Assembly: GCA_016719055.1 (NCBI GenBank) | Contig: JADKAW010000007.1 | Location: forward strand, 1-64,000 | Direction of reading: 5' to 3' | Length of the DNA: 64,000 bases | Source: Candidatus Rhodoferax mariagerensis | Lineage (GTDB): Bacteria > Pseudomonadota > Gammaproteobacteria > Burkholderiales > Burkholderiaceae_C | Part shown: positions 44,516 to 53,462 of the stretch, piece by piece | Layout: every line of letters begins with the position of its first letter | Position numbering within the stretch: position 1 is the stretch's first letter | The notes under the pieces: model-generated | The model's database searches: none | What the model was told of the DNA's origin: nothing | What the model saw: the letters and a program-made list of their open reading frames with translations, nothing else | Made by a program: the position numbers and the translations under genes

Positions 44516-45925
44516 ATGCAAACAGCCAGCATGATTCAACCAGACGCCACTGCCCGCGCGTGCTTGCCACCCGACGATGCCCTGCGGATCGAATTGCACA
44601 ACGAGGTCCATGCCCGGCCGTCGGCCCGCATACGACTGCCGGCGCTGATCACCTATGTTGCCGTGCTCAATGGCGGCGTGAGGGTTGAGGCTGAGCGTGC
44701 TCATCTGAGTCAGTTGCCCACCCAGGGTACGCCGGTGTCAGATCAGCTGCAAGATAGTTTTTTGCGCTTGCGTGGCGAGGGTTTCACGTTGAAATGGGAG
44801 CGCCACACTGAGTTCACCCGTTATTCGATCATCCAGCCGCTGCCCAAGCCTGCCGCGCTGGGTGCCTCTGAGCCAGACCTGCTGACTGACCTGGCGGTGT
44901 CGCCAGACTGGCTGCGCCAGATTCCAGGGCGCACCGTGGCGGCAGTGCAGCTGGTCATGGTCAATGCGCCCTTGGAAGATGCGCGCGCCCTGATGGCGCA
45001 AGCCATCACCTGGCTGGGCGGGAACACTGTGGTGGCGTCGCTGATGGGCAGCAACGCCGCCAGTGCGCCGGTATCTGGCGCGGACGGGCCACACCTTCAG
45101 GGTTACGCGCACCCGCTGGGGCACTCGTGGGCCCTGACTCAGTTTCAGTTGCAAAAGGATGGCTTTGAGCGCATGTTGGTGATCGCGCCAGAAGGCACCA
45201 GTCAAACCCGTGCAGGCCGCGTTGCCGGGCGCCTGCTAGAACTTGAAACCTACCGCCTGATGGCCTTGCGCGGCCTGCCTGTGGCCAAAGCGCTGGGGCC
45301 CTGGCTGGCGCAGGCTGAGAACGACCTGGCCAGCATCACCGCACGGCTGGAACACAAAAGCGCGTCCGACCAGGAACTGCTCGACACCCTGGTTGCGCTA
45401 GCGGCCAGTGTGGAGCGCGCCACAGCCGAGAATGTGTACCGTTTTTCAGCCACCCGGGCCTATTACACACTGGTGGGTCAACGCATTACTGAGCTGCGTG
45501 AAAAAGCCATTCCGGGCACGCAAACCATGGGTGAATTCATGCAGCGCCGCCTGTCACCCGCCATGGCCACGGTGGCAGCCACCCATCAGCGCATGACGTC
45601 GCTGTCTGAACGGGTCGCGCGCACCAGTGACTTGTTGCGCACTCGGGTCGACATTGCCACTGAAGTGCAAAACCAGCAGTTGTTGGAAAAGCTCACGCGC
45701 GGCCAAGAGCTGCAACTGCGCCTGCAAAGCACGGTAGAAGGCCTCTCAATTGCTGCGATCACTTATTACGTGATCAGTCTGTTGCTGTATGGAGGCAAAG
45801 CCCTGAAATCAGCCGGTGTGCCCATCAACCCCGAGATCGTGGCGGGGGCCTTGGTTCCGGTGGTTTTGTGGGTGGTGTGGCGCACCACGCAGAAGATTCA
45901 CGCCAGGCTTCATACCGCCCATTGA
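44516..45925 (+). CDS. DUF3422 family membrane protein
   Basis: A 469-residue protein of the DUF3422 family, function unknown. It starts LRIELHNEVHARPSARIRLPALITYVAVLN, the family signature, and has GRTVAAVQLVMV, LEDARALMAQAITWLG, GRVAGRLLELETYRLMALRGLPVAK and YYTLVGQRITELREKAIPG. Two hydrophobic segments near the C-terminus (IAAITYYVISLLLYGGKAL and EIVAGALVPVVLWVVW) anchor it in the inner membrane with the bulk in the cytosol. A coiled-coil stretch (RLEHKSASDQELLDTLVAL) precedes the anchor. ATG 44516 or 44531 are both possible. No operon partner. Confidence 0.87.
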   Translation: MQTASMIQPDATARACLPPDDALRIELHNEVHARPSARIRLPALITYVAVLNGGVRVEAERAHLSQLPTQGTPVSDQLQDSFLRLRGEGFTLKWERHTEFTRYSIIQPLPKPAALGASEPDLLTDLAVSPDWLRQIPGRTVAAVQLVMVNAPLEDARALMAQAITWLGGNTVVASLMGSNAASAPVSGADGPHLQGYAHPLGHSWALTQFQLQKDGFERMLVIAPEGTSQTRAGRVAGRLLELETYRLMALRGLPVAKALGPWLAQAENDLASITARLEHKSASDQELLDTLVALAASVERATAENVYRFSATRAYYTLVGQRITELREKAIPGTQTMGEFMQRRLSPAMATVAATHQRMTSLSERVARTSDLLRTRVDIATEVQNQQLLEKLTRGQELQLRLQSTVEGLSIAAITYYVISLLLYGGKALKSAGVPINPEIVAGALVPVVLWVVWRTTQKIHARLHTAH

Positions 45926-45930
45926 TGAGC

Positions 45931-45998
45931 TTTTTAAATTTGTAACGAATCAGGGTCTAGCCCTTTATTTATAAGCGTGAGCTGCTATCTTTTTAAAT
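45931..45998 (-). repeat. Dispersed intergenic repeat
   Basis: Minus strand reads AGATAGCAGCTCACGC, centre, then ATAAAGGGCTAGACCC and ATT-rich sequence. A well-preserved copy. Confidence 0.55.
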
Positions 45999-46037
45999 GG
46001 CAAACATCCCTTTTCAACTGCCAACCAAGGAAACCCC

Positions 46038-46499
46038 ATGAAAGCCTTTCAAGAATATTACCCAGAGAACCTGTCGCACTGCTACGGCTGTGGTGCCAAA
46101 AATGACCATGGTCATCGCATCAAGACATTTTGGGATGGCGATGAAACCGTGACGCGTTTCACGCCAGAGCCCTACCACACGGCGGTACCTGGTTATACCT
46201 ATGGTGGCTTGCTGGCGTCGCTGATCGACTGCCACGGCACCGGCACGGCCGCCGCTGCCATGTACCGTGGCGCAGGCCGTGAGATGGACACTCTTCCAGC
46301 CTTTCGGTTTGTTACCGGATCACTTCATGTGGACTACCTCAAGCCCACTCCCATTTCAGCATCACTGGAAATCCGTGGTCGTGTCAAGGAAATCAAAGGC
46401 CGCAAGGTGGTGGTCGAGGCCACCGTGTATGCCGCTGGTGTTGCAACTGCCAAGGGCGAAATCGTGGCGATTCAAATGCCGGAGAATTTTGGCAGCTGA
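46038..46499 (+). CDS. PaaI-type hotdog thioesterase
   Basis: A 153-residue hotdog-fold protein. HTAVPGYTYGGLLASLIDCHGTGTAAAAMY corresponds to the HG-x-x-x-x-L-x-D helix, followed by RFVTGSLHVDYLKPTPISASLEIRGRVKEIKGRKVVVEATVYAAG, the central sheet of acyl-CoA thioesterases. CYGCG near the N-terminus is a feature of one PaaI-like subgroup. AAGGA lies before ATG 46038. The substrate cannot be read from the context. Confidence 0.88.
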   Translation: MKAFQEYYPENLSHCYGCGAKNDHGHRIKTFWDGDETVTRFTPEPYHTAVPGYTYGGLLASLIDCHGTGTAAAAMYRGAGREMDTLPAFRFVTGSLHVDYLKPTPISASLEIRGRVKEIKGRKVVVEATVYAAGVATAKGEIVAIQMPENFGS

Positions 46500-46589
46500 G
46501 CCAGAATGAATCTAATGGCGGCGAGCGGGCTGGTATCTGCGAGAAGAATGTTGCTGCCCACCTCTGGTTATCATGCATTCCACCGTCAA

Positions 46590-47089
<500 letters not shown>

Positions 47090-47114
47090 AAGTTCCCTAT
47101 TGTGTCTGCGCTAT

Positions 47115-47172
47115 TTATTTTGTATCTGCAAGTTCAATAGGGAATTGGGCTAGAGGCCAATTTCTTATAAAT
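47115..47172 (+). repeat. Dispersed intergenic repeat
   Basis: TTGTATCTGCAAGTTC, a short centre, then TTGGGCTAGAGGCCAATTT. The right arm is the closest to the overall consensus. Confidence 0.5.
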
Positions 47173-47205
47173 TGTTGGTTTGGCGACAGGCATCGGCATG
47201 ATGGC

Positions 47206-47979
47206 TCAAAACGAATCCAGCGGCATAAAGGCCAGCACCTCGGCTGTTGCGGGATCAAGCAACACCGTCCAGAACGATTTGCGCCCGACCATTGGCAGGT
47301 AAACCAGCGCTTCAGCCGGGCGATCTGTCTGGGCCACCACACGGTCGATGGCCGCTGCCTGCAGGGCAAACCGGCGTTTGAGCTCGTCCACCGGCCGCGC
47401 AATCTTCAACAGGTCGGCCTTGCCCGCAGCATAGGACTGCCACAAACCTGGGCGAGCACCCAGTGGCAGGCCTTGCAGGGCGGCCATGGTGGCGTCCATG
47501 TTTTCCTGAGTGTTTTGAAAAGGGCGCAGCGACAACAGGGTTGGGCCCAGCAGTGGCATGGCGTCCACGCCGGGCGGTGTCTGGGTCAACTCCTCTGCCG
47601 CAATGTCAATGGCGTGCACCACCCGAAAACGGTCGATCTCAAACACCAGGTGCACCGGCCGGGCGACAAACACAGTCCATAAGCCATAGCCCAGCGCGCT
47701 GAGCTGGATCAGGGCCACGATCGCCAAATCACGTCGCAACTCGCGCCACGGCTTGGTGCGGTTGAAAATTGTCAGGGTGATCAGCGGCCCGAGGATGACA
47801 TCAACTGTCACAACGATCAGAAACAGCTCACGCCCGCCCGAAATCTCGCGGTAAGGGTAGGGGTACCACAGGCCGAATACCAGCAGGGCAGCCAGCAGCG
47901 CAATCACTAGGCTGATGCAAAAGTGGATGCCGCTGGCTTTCAGGCGGTCTTTCCAGGATAGTGAGAACGATGTGCCCAA
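47206..47979 (-). CDS. TfpX/TfpZ-type pilin accessory protein
   Basis: A 257-residue inner membrane protein of the TfpX/TfpZ family, which assists pilin stability or assembly in Pseudomonas. Segments: HFCISLVIALLAALLVFGLWYPYPY near the N-terminus, then REISGGRELFLIVVTVDVILGPLITLTIFN and LAIVALIQLSALGYGLWTVFVARP, each typical (YPxPYxxxxGG is a family mark). The rest is a periplasmic domain with YLPMVGRKSFWTVLLD. It lies 8 kb from pilA in this window, with the glycosylation genes between, consistent with one pilus-modification neighbourhood. Confidence 0.88.
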   Translation of the reverse strand: MGTSFSLSWKDRLKASGIHFCISLVIALLAALLVFGLWYPYPYREISGGRELFLIVVTVDVILGPLITLTIFNRTKPWRELRRDLAIVALIQLSALGYGLWTVFVARPVHLVFEIDRFRVVHAIDIAAEELTQTPPGVDAMPLLGPTLLSLRPFQNTQENMDATMAALQGLPLGARPGLWQSYAAGKADLLKIARPVDELKRRFALQAAAIDRVVAQTDRPAEALVYLPMVGRKSFWTVLLDPATAEVLAFMPLDSF

Positions 47980-48304
47980 GAGTCCTCCACGTTCAGTAAA
48001 AACTATGCTAGCTATGCCAACCGTCGTTCATACCAATTCTAAATTGTGACGAAACAGCCAAATCACATGGCAACTTACAAACCGCACACTGAATACGCAC
48101 CGACACATAACGCCTGGATTGCCTCGACGCAATTGCACTTAGGTAAACTCACTGCTCGTCAAACAATTCGGGCATAGTCCAATATGTTTGACATGATCCG
48201 CGCGTGAACCGACAGGAGTCAGTATTTTCGGCCTGCCCCATTTGAAGTCATGAAAATGAGTAGTCGGTAGACCATATCTTCAACTATTGCTTAAGGTTAT
48301 CAAG
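47980..48304. other. Intergenic stretch between TfpX and the glycosyltransferase island
   Basis: Divergent promoter region of about 325 bases. CTATGCTAGCTATGCC at its left edge may be a scrap of the dispersed repeat. It becomes AT-richer to the right, where the lower-GC island starts. No RNA gene or clear motif seen. Confidence 0.4.
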
Positions 48305-48598
48305 ATGCTAGGCTGGTTTGATTCAAAACAGGCTGAAGAATTTGGCAATGTGCTCGGTCAGTACTTGATCGATAGGATGTCGACTGATAAAAAATTGAGC
48401 GCTAGCAAGTTTGCAGCCAAGACTGAAAGTGTTCTGCTGAGGATGGAACTGCAAGTCAGATCATTCAAACAGAAGGAAAAGCTGAACTTTTACAAGACAG
48501 CAAAGCTTGTCAATGCGTTTCGTTGGAAGCTAAAAGACGCCGGCTACGACGAAGCTTTCATCGAGAAGTTGGTCGAATGGTTGCTTTCTCATACTTGA
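48305..48598 (+). CDS. Small hypothetical protein
   Basis: A 97-residue, charged, mostly helical protein (MLGWFDSKQAEEFGNVLGQYLIDRM ... EKLNFYKTAKLVNAFRWKLKDAGYDEAFIEKLVEWLLSHT). No signal peptide or membrane segment. AAGG about 8 bases before ATG 48305 supports the start; a frame upstream adds no ATG. Same strand as the methyltransferase gene 22 bases on, so co-transcription is likely. I do not recognise the family. Confidence 0.65.
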   Translation: MLGWFDSKQAEEFGNVLGQYLIDRMSTDKKLSASKFAAKTESVLLRMELQVRSFKQKEKLNFYKTAKLVNAFRWKLKDAGYDEAFIEKLVEWLLSHT

Positions 48599-48620
48599 TC
48601 CTCACGAAATTCAGTTGACT

Positions 48621-49292
48621 ATGCTATTGATCAACGTCCTAAAAGATATCTTTACCCACCGCAAGAATTCAGATTTCAAAGGAAAATCTGAATATATCGT
48701 GGCCAACAACGGTAACCCCAAAGTACTCAATGTTGGAGGGGGAAGTAAATTGATACCAATTCCAAACCATTACGGCAACTGGGATCACATATTGCTAGAC
48801 ATTGATCCCGTGAGCAATGCCGATGTCATTCTGGACGCCCGCGACCTGACATCTTTTCCCACTAGCAGTTTTGACGCGGTCTATTGCTCACACAACCTAG
48901 AGCACTACTACCGACATGATGCAACCAAAGTTTTAGCTGGATTTTTACATGTGTTGAAGCCTGGCGGATTTGTTGAAATTCATGTTCCAGATATCCAGAG
49001 TGTCATGAGTCGGGTCATCAAGTCAAAGCTCGATATCAGTGACACCTTGTACCAGTCAAAAAATGGTCCCATTTCAGTTCACGATGTGATTTATGGCTGG
49101 GGTAAACAGATTGAAAGCTCTGGTGTGGACTTCTACGCCCACAAAGCTGGGTTTAGCCGGGTCACTCTTATTCAAGCACTGAAGCAAGCCGGGTTCTCTC
49201 ATGTCAAGTGCAAAGCAAATGCAGAATCTTATGAATTGTCGGCATTCGCCTGCAAGGGCGATCCATGCGGTGATTTATTCGCCATCCTATAA
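48621..49292 (+). CDS. Class I SAM-dependent methyltransferase
   Basis: A 223-residue methyltransferase of the type 11 (UbiE-like) fold: VLNVGGGSKLIPI is the SAM-binding motif I, HILLDIDPV the acidic end of strand 2, DVILDARDL, then SFDAVYCSHNLEHYY with the HxLEH seen in sugar or lipid methyltransferases, and LKPGGFVEIHVPD. Base composition is lower in GC than flanking core genes. Next to two TPR/GT41 glycosyltransferases, so modification of the transferred glycan or of a target protein is possible. ATG 48621 chosen over TTG 48615. Confidence 0.85.
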   Translation: MLLINVLKDIFTHRKNSDFKGKSEYIVANNGNPKVLNVGGGSKLIPIPNHYGNWDHILLDIDPVSNADVILDARDLTSFPTSSFDAVYCSHNLEHYYRHDATKVLAGFLHVLKPGGFVEIHVPDIQSVMSRVIKSKLDISDTLYQSKNGPISVHDVIYGWGKQIESSGVDFYAHKAGFSRVTLIQALKQAGFSHVKCKANAESYELSAFACKGDPCGDLFAIL

Positions 49293-49350
49293 CGTATCCT
49301 GCTTGTTTCGACGCTGATCCTCGATGGTTGACATTTAAAAGGGAAACTGC

Positions 49351-51414
49351 ATGTTGGATCGCTGGAGGGAGAGGCTGCTAAAGCGCCTGCTCAAAACACA
49401 AAACAAGCTGGCTGAGCTTGGGCCTGAGGACAATAACTTTGAGGTCTATCGTTCTGAAGGCAATGCAAGTGTCAGCGCAGAAAATTACGAAAAGGCAGAA
49501 ATGGCCTATCGGAAGGCGTTTTCACTCCGCCCCACTGACACAGCAACACTGATTGGGCTGGGATTTGTTCTTAAAGAGTTGGGGCGACCAGCGGAGGCTC
49601 GAGTGTATCTGCGTCGCGCCATTTCGCTGGGGTCCGATGAAGCATGGCTTCACGAGCCACACTATCTGCTTGGACTGATTGAGGAGAACGAGGATGATTT
49701 GCCTGTGGCGATTGAGAATTTGTCTGCCGCATTGAAGTACAAGCCAGATTTTGAAATGGCTTACCGTGACTTGTGCCGGGTACTTTTTCTGGCCAAACGC
49801 CCCACAGAAGCGATGGTGGTAGTGAATGGAGGACTAACCCTGAATCCACGGAACCCAGACTTTCATTTTTATGCGGGGAACCTCCATTTCGAGGATGGTC
49901 AATTCCAGTTGGCAATCGAAAGTTATATGAAAGCATTGGAATATGGTGCGATCAATGCGACAGTTTATTTTTCGCTGGGCGTTGCCTATAGCCGCTTGGG
50001 CAATGACGCTATGGCGCTCGAAAATTTCAAGCATGCGCAAGCCCATGATCCGGGAATCGCTGAAGTACATTACCAATCGGGCCTCGCCTATTTGAATCAG
50101 GGCGACTTATTGCCCGCCATAGCAAACTTCGAAATGGCAGTGACTTTGAGCCCACTTTTGCTGAAATCTCATTCTGGCCTACTTTGTGCCCTGTGCATGA
50201 GTTCGGACAGTCCATTGGAACGATATCAGCAGGCGGCTTTGCAATACGACTTGCTGCTCCGGTCACAGGTGGGATCGATTTCTGCAGTGCGACATCATGG
50301 CCAGCAACGCCCGCTAAGAGTTGGATTTGTATCTGGCGACTTCAAAGCCCATCCCGTTAGTTTTTTTCTTGAAGGCATTTTGAAAGAAATAGATCCCAAA
50401 CGACTATGTCTTATCGCATATTCAAATACCAGAAATGAAGACCACATTACTGCGCGAATGCGGGCGCTTTTTACGGAATGGTTTGACACAAATGAACTAT
50501 CTGATGATGCCGCAGCAACTGTGATTGCCGCGCATCAAGTCGATATCCTCATTGACCTCGCCGGGCACACCGTTGAGCACCGATTGCCAATTTTCGCCAG
50601 ACGACCAGCAAAAATTCAAGTGACCTGGTTGGGCTACTTCGCAAGTACTGGACTGAGTGCGATGGACTATATCTTGGTTGACGCCACAAGTGTTCCGGAA
50701 CAGAGTACCGAGTTTTTCAGTGAAAAACGCTGGTATCTTCCTAACACTCGTTTGTGCATGACTCCGCCAGTAGCTACTGCTGAAACTGGAGTGTCGCCAA
50801 CTCCTGCGCTTAAGAATGGTGTGGTAACTTTTGGGTCATTTCAGTCACTGACAAAGCTTAGTCTCAAAGTTCTGTCAGTCTGGGCTCGCGTCCTCAAAAA
50901 GGTACCAGGGGCCATGTTGCGTCTTCAAGTACCGCAGTTAGATGCTGCAAATCACAGAGTCGAACTTATGCGACGACTCGAACTGTCAGGTATCGGGTCA
51001 CAAAGCGTTTCATTAATTTCGGGTACCCACTGGGAAGAATACCTTTCAGCGTACCAGTATGTTGACATTTTGCTGGATACCTTTCCGTTCAACGGGGGAA
51101 CGACAACTGCAGAAGCGCTCTGGATGGGCGTACCTACTATCACAATCCGTGGCAATACCATGCTGTCACGCCAAGGTGCTGGCATGCTGGCCTGTGTTGG
51201 GCTGCATGACTGGATCGCTGAAGATGAAGATCAGTTCGTTTTGAAGGCCTCTCAGTTTGCCAGGGACGTGGACGGTTTGCAGCGTCTGCGTGCTGGGCTC
51301 CGCACCAAGGCCTTGGCTTCGCCGTTGTTTGATACTCGCCTTTTTGCCGAAAATTTGCAGGATGCGCTTGAGTCTATTTATCAGGTGAGCGCAGAACATG
51401 TTCAAGTGGCTTAA
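49351..51414 (+). CDS. TPR-GT41 glycosyltransferase (OGT/SPINDLY-like), first of tandem pair
   Basis: A 687-residue cytosolic protein: tetratricopeptide repeats in roughly the first 300 residues (for example AEMAYRKAFSLRPTDTATLIGLGFVLKELGRPAEA, AIESYMKALEYGAINATVYFSLGVAYSRLGNDAMALE), then a GT41 catalytic domain. Catalytic marks: RVGFVSGDFKAHPVSFFLEG with the His, IDLAGHTVEHRLPIFARRPAKIQVTWLGYFASTGLSAMDYILVD, FGSFQSLTKLS for nucleotide-sugar binding, and DILLDTFPFNGGTTTAEALWMGVPTI. Bacterial relatives glycosylate proteins, sometimes flagellin or adhesins; the acceptor here is unknown. It overlaps the next gene by 17 bases. Confidence 0.9.
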   Translation: MLDRWRERLLKRLLKTQNKLAELGPEDNNFEVYRSEGNASVSAENYEKAEMAYRKAFSLRPTDTATLIGLGFVLKELGRPAEARVYLRRAISLGSDEAWLHEPHYLLGLIEENEDDLPVAIENLSAALKYKPDFEMAYRDLCRVLFLAKRPTEAMVVVNGGLTLNPRNPDFHFYAGNLHFEDGQFQLAIESYMKALEYGAINATVYFSLGVAYSRLGNDAMALENFKHAQAHDPGIAEVHYQSGLAYLNQGDLLPAIANFEMAVTLSPLLLKSHSGLLCALCMSSDSPLERYQQAALQYDLLLRSQVGSISAVRHHGQQRPLRVGFVSGDFKAHPVSFFLEGILKEIDPKRLCLIAYSNTRNEDHITARMRALFTEWFDTNELSDDAAATVIAAHQVDILIDLAGHTVEHRLPIFARRPAKIQVTWLGYFASTGLSAMDYILVDATSVPEQSTEFFSEKRWYLPNTRLCMTPPVATAETGVSPTPALKNGVVTFGSFQSLTKLSLKVLSVWARVLKKVPGAMLRLQVPQLDAANHRVELMRRLELSGIGSQSVSLISGTHWEEYLSAYQYVDILLDTFPFNGGTTTAEALWMGVPTITIRGNTMLSRQGAGMLACVGLHDWIAEDEDQFVLKASQFARDVDGLQRLRAGLRTKALASPLFDTRLFAENLQDALESIYQVSAEHVQVA

Positions 51415-53449
51415 GCGACATAAATCGGAAAATCCGACTAACGTGGCAACAATCGCCAGCGACAAACAGTTGCTGATGCAACGCGGAAATATCGCCGTTT
51501 CACAAGACGATTTCCCGACCGCCCTGGACTGCTATCGCCTGGCGCTGGCCCTTGACCCGCTTGATGCAAAAGTCCGGGTAAACCTTGGCTTCGTGCTGAT
51601 TCAATTGCTTCACTATGATGAAGCGCTCGATCAATTAACTAAAGCATTGGCTACCGATCCTAACGACGCTGACTGCCACTATTTGATCGGTGGCCTCAAA
51701 GAAAAAATCTTAGATTTAGACAACGCTGCTCGACACTTCAAGACTGCTTTTTTGCTCAAACCCGACTTTGAATTGGCGTGCCGGGATGCCAGCAGGGTTT
51801 TGGGTATGACCGGCCACATTCACGAAGCACGTGACCTGATTTTTGCCGGGTTACGCTTAAATCCTGGTTTTGCCGACTTGCATTTCTATCTAGGGAACCT
51901 GCACCTCGCAGATGAGCAATGGGATATGGCTTTGGAAAGCTATCAAGAGGCTATCGCGTTGGGCGCCGACTACTCAGCCTTGCATGGTTTTTTAGGGGGT
52001 CTGTTACTGCGCAAAAATCAGATAGTGTCGGCATGCTCCCACTTGGAACGAGCAATCGAACTTGAACCTAGCATCACAGAAGCACATCACGATTTAGGCG
52101 TGGTTTACCATCGCTTGGGCAAGATTGATAAGGCAATACAACAGCAGAGAATAGCCCTTTCGCAGGATCCGAATCTGCTCCATGCCCACAGTTGCCTGCT
52201 CTATGCACTAAGTATTTCGGACGCTTATTCTCCAGATCAATACTTGATCGAAGCCCGAAGTTTTGGTGAAGTCGCCAGTAGGCGGTTACGAGCAGCGGTA
52301 AAGCTTATCAAATCGCGGCAAAAGATCGATGGTCGTCAGCTTCGGATTGGAATGATGTCTGGCGACCTGCGTTGGCACGTGGTGGCCCGCTTTTTGGAGT
52401 GCGTTCTGGATCAACTTTTAGCTGCACCGGTTATTACCTATGCTTTCTCCAATAATGAAAAAAACGATGCCGTTACCCATCGACTGCAAAGGAAAGTCTC
52501 ACATTGGCAAGATGTTTCTGCCTTGAATGATGATGAGGCCGAAAAGTTGATCAAGCAGTGTCAGTTGGACATATTGTTGGATCTTTCCGGCCATACTGCC
52601 GGCAACCGACTTGCACTGTTTGCACGTCGTGTGGCGCCGGTACAAGTCAGTTGGCTGGGCTATTGGGCCAGCACTGGTGTCAAAACCATGGACTACTTCA
52701 TTGCAGATCGGGTTTCGGCACCATTGGCATTTCATAAGCACTTTACGGAAAAGGTCTGGTGTTTGCCAGAGACGCGGTTGTGTCTGTCTCCGCCAAGCGA
52801 TGCTGGGGCATTTCCTGTGTCCTCGCTTCCGGCATTGACTGCAGGTCATTTGACGTTTGGCTGTTTCCAAACCCTTGCGAAGATTTCGGACACCGTTCTT
52901 CAAATTTGGTCACAAGTGATGGCGGCTGTTCCAGAATCCCGCCTGCGTTTTCAGTGTCGGCATCTAGACGCACCTTCAGCCCAAGAAGATCTATTGCTGC
53001 GGCTTGAACGTGTTGGCATCTCGGTTCAACGGGTCAGCTTGTACGGTGGTACCTCAAGCGATGCTTACTTGATGGCCCACAACCAAGTGGACATGATCCT
53101 TGACACCTTCCCTTACCCAGGGGGAACGACCACAGCTGATGCTCTTTGGATGGGAGTGCCAACACTGACGATGCTGGGAACCAGCCTTCTTGCCCGACAG
53201 GGTGCTAGCATGCTAAGTAGCGCCGGGCTGACAGATTGGGTTGCCAGCGATGTGGATGAATATATTGCTCGGGCAATTAGCCATGCTGGAGACCTCAAAG
53301 CCCTTGCGAGTTTGAGAAGCCAGTTACGTGGTCTGGTTTTGGCATCGCCCCTGTTTGATAGTGCACGATTTACGCGGCACTTGTTGACTGCTCTTTATGC
53401 CATGTCCCAACAACAGCGGCCACCAACGCTTCCCGTTGCCAAAGGCTGA
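51398..53449 (+). CDS. TPR-GT41 glycosyltransferase, second of tandem pair
   Basis: A 683-residue paralogue of the preceding protein with the same layout. TPRs: ALDCYRLALALDPLDAKVRVNLGFVLIQLLHYDEALDQLT through AHHDLGVVYHRLGKIDKAIQQQ. GT41 domain: RIGMMSGDLRWHVVARFLE (the usual His position is present as WH), LDLSGHTAGNRLALFARRVAPVQVSWLGYWASTGVKTMDYFIAD, FGCFQTLAKIS, and DMILDTFPYPGGTTTADALWMGVPTLTM. Sequence similarity to its neighbour is clear but far from identical, so the duplication is old and the acceptors or sugars may differ. Start MFKWLKRHKSE lies inside the previous gene, indicating coupled translation. Confidence 0.9.
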   Translation: MFKWLKRHKSENPTNVATIASDKQLLMQRGNIAVSQDDFPTALDCYRLALALDPLDAKVRVNLGFVLIQLLHYDEALDQLTKALATDPNDADCHYLIGGLKEKILDLDNAARHFKTAFLLKPDFELACRDASRVLGMTGHIHEARDLIFAGLRLNPGFADLHFYLGNLHLADEQWDMALESYQEAIALGADYSALHGFLGGLLLRKNQIVSACSHLERAIELEPSITEAHHDLGVVYHRLGKIDKAIQQQRIALSQDPNLLHAHSCLLYALSISDAYSPDQYLIEARSFGEVASRRLRAAVKLIKSRQKIDGRQLRIGMMSGDLRWHVVARFLECVLDQLLAAPVITYAFSNNEKNDAVTHRLQRKVSHWQDVSALNDDEAEKLIKQCQLDILLDLSGHTAGNRLALFARRVAPVQVSWLGYWASTGVKTMDYFIADRVSAPLAFHKHFTEKVWCLPETRLCLSPPSDAGAFPVSSLPALTAGHLTFGCFQTLAKISDTVLQIWSQVMAAVPESRLRFQCRHLDAPSAQEDLLLRLERVGISVQRVSLYGGTSSDAYLMAHNQVDMILDTFPYPGGTTTADALWMGVPTLTMLGTSLLARQGASMLSSAGLTDWVASDVDEYIARAISHAGDLKALASLRSQLRGLVLASPLFDSARFTRHLLTALYAMSQQQRPPTLPVAKG

Positions 53450-53462
53450 CTTGCCGGGACTA

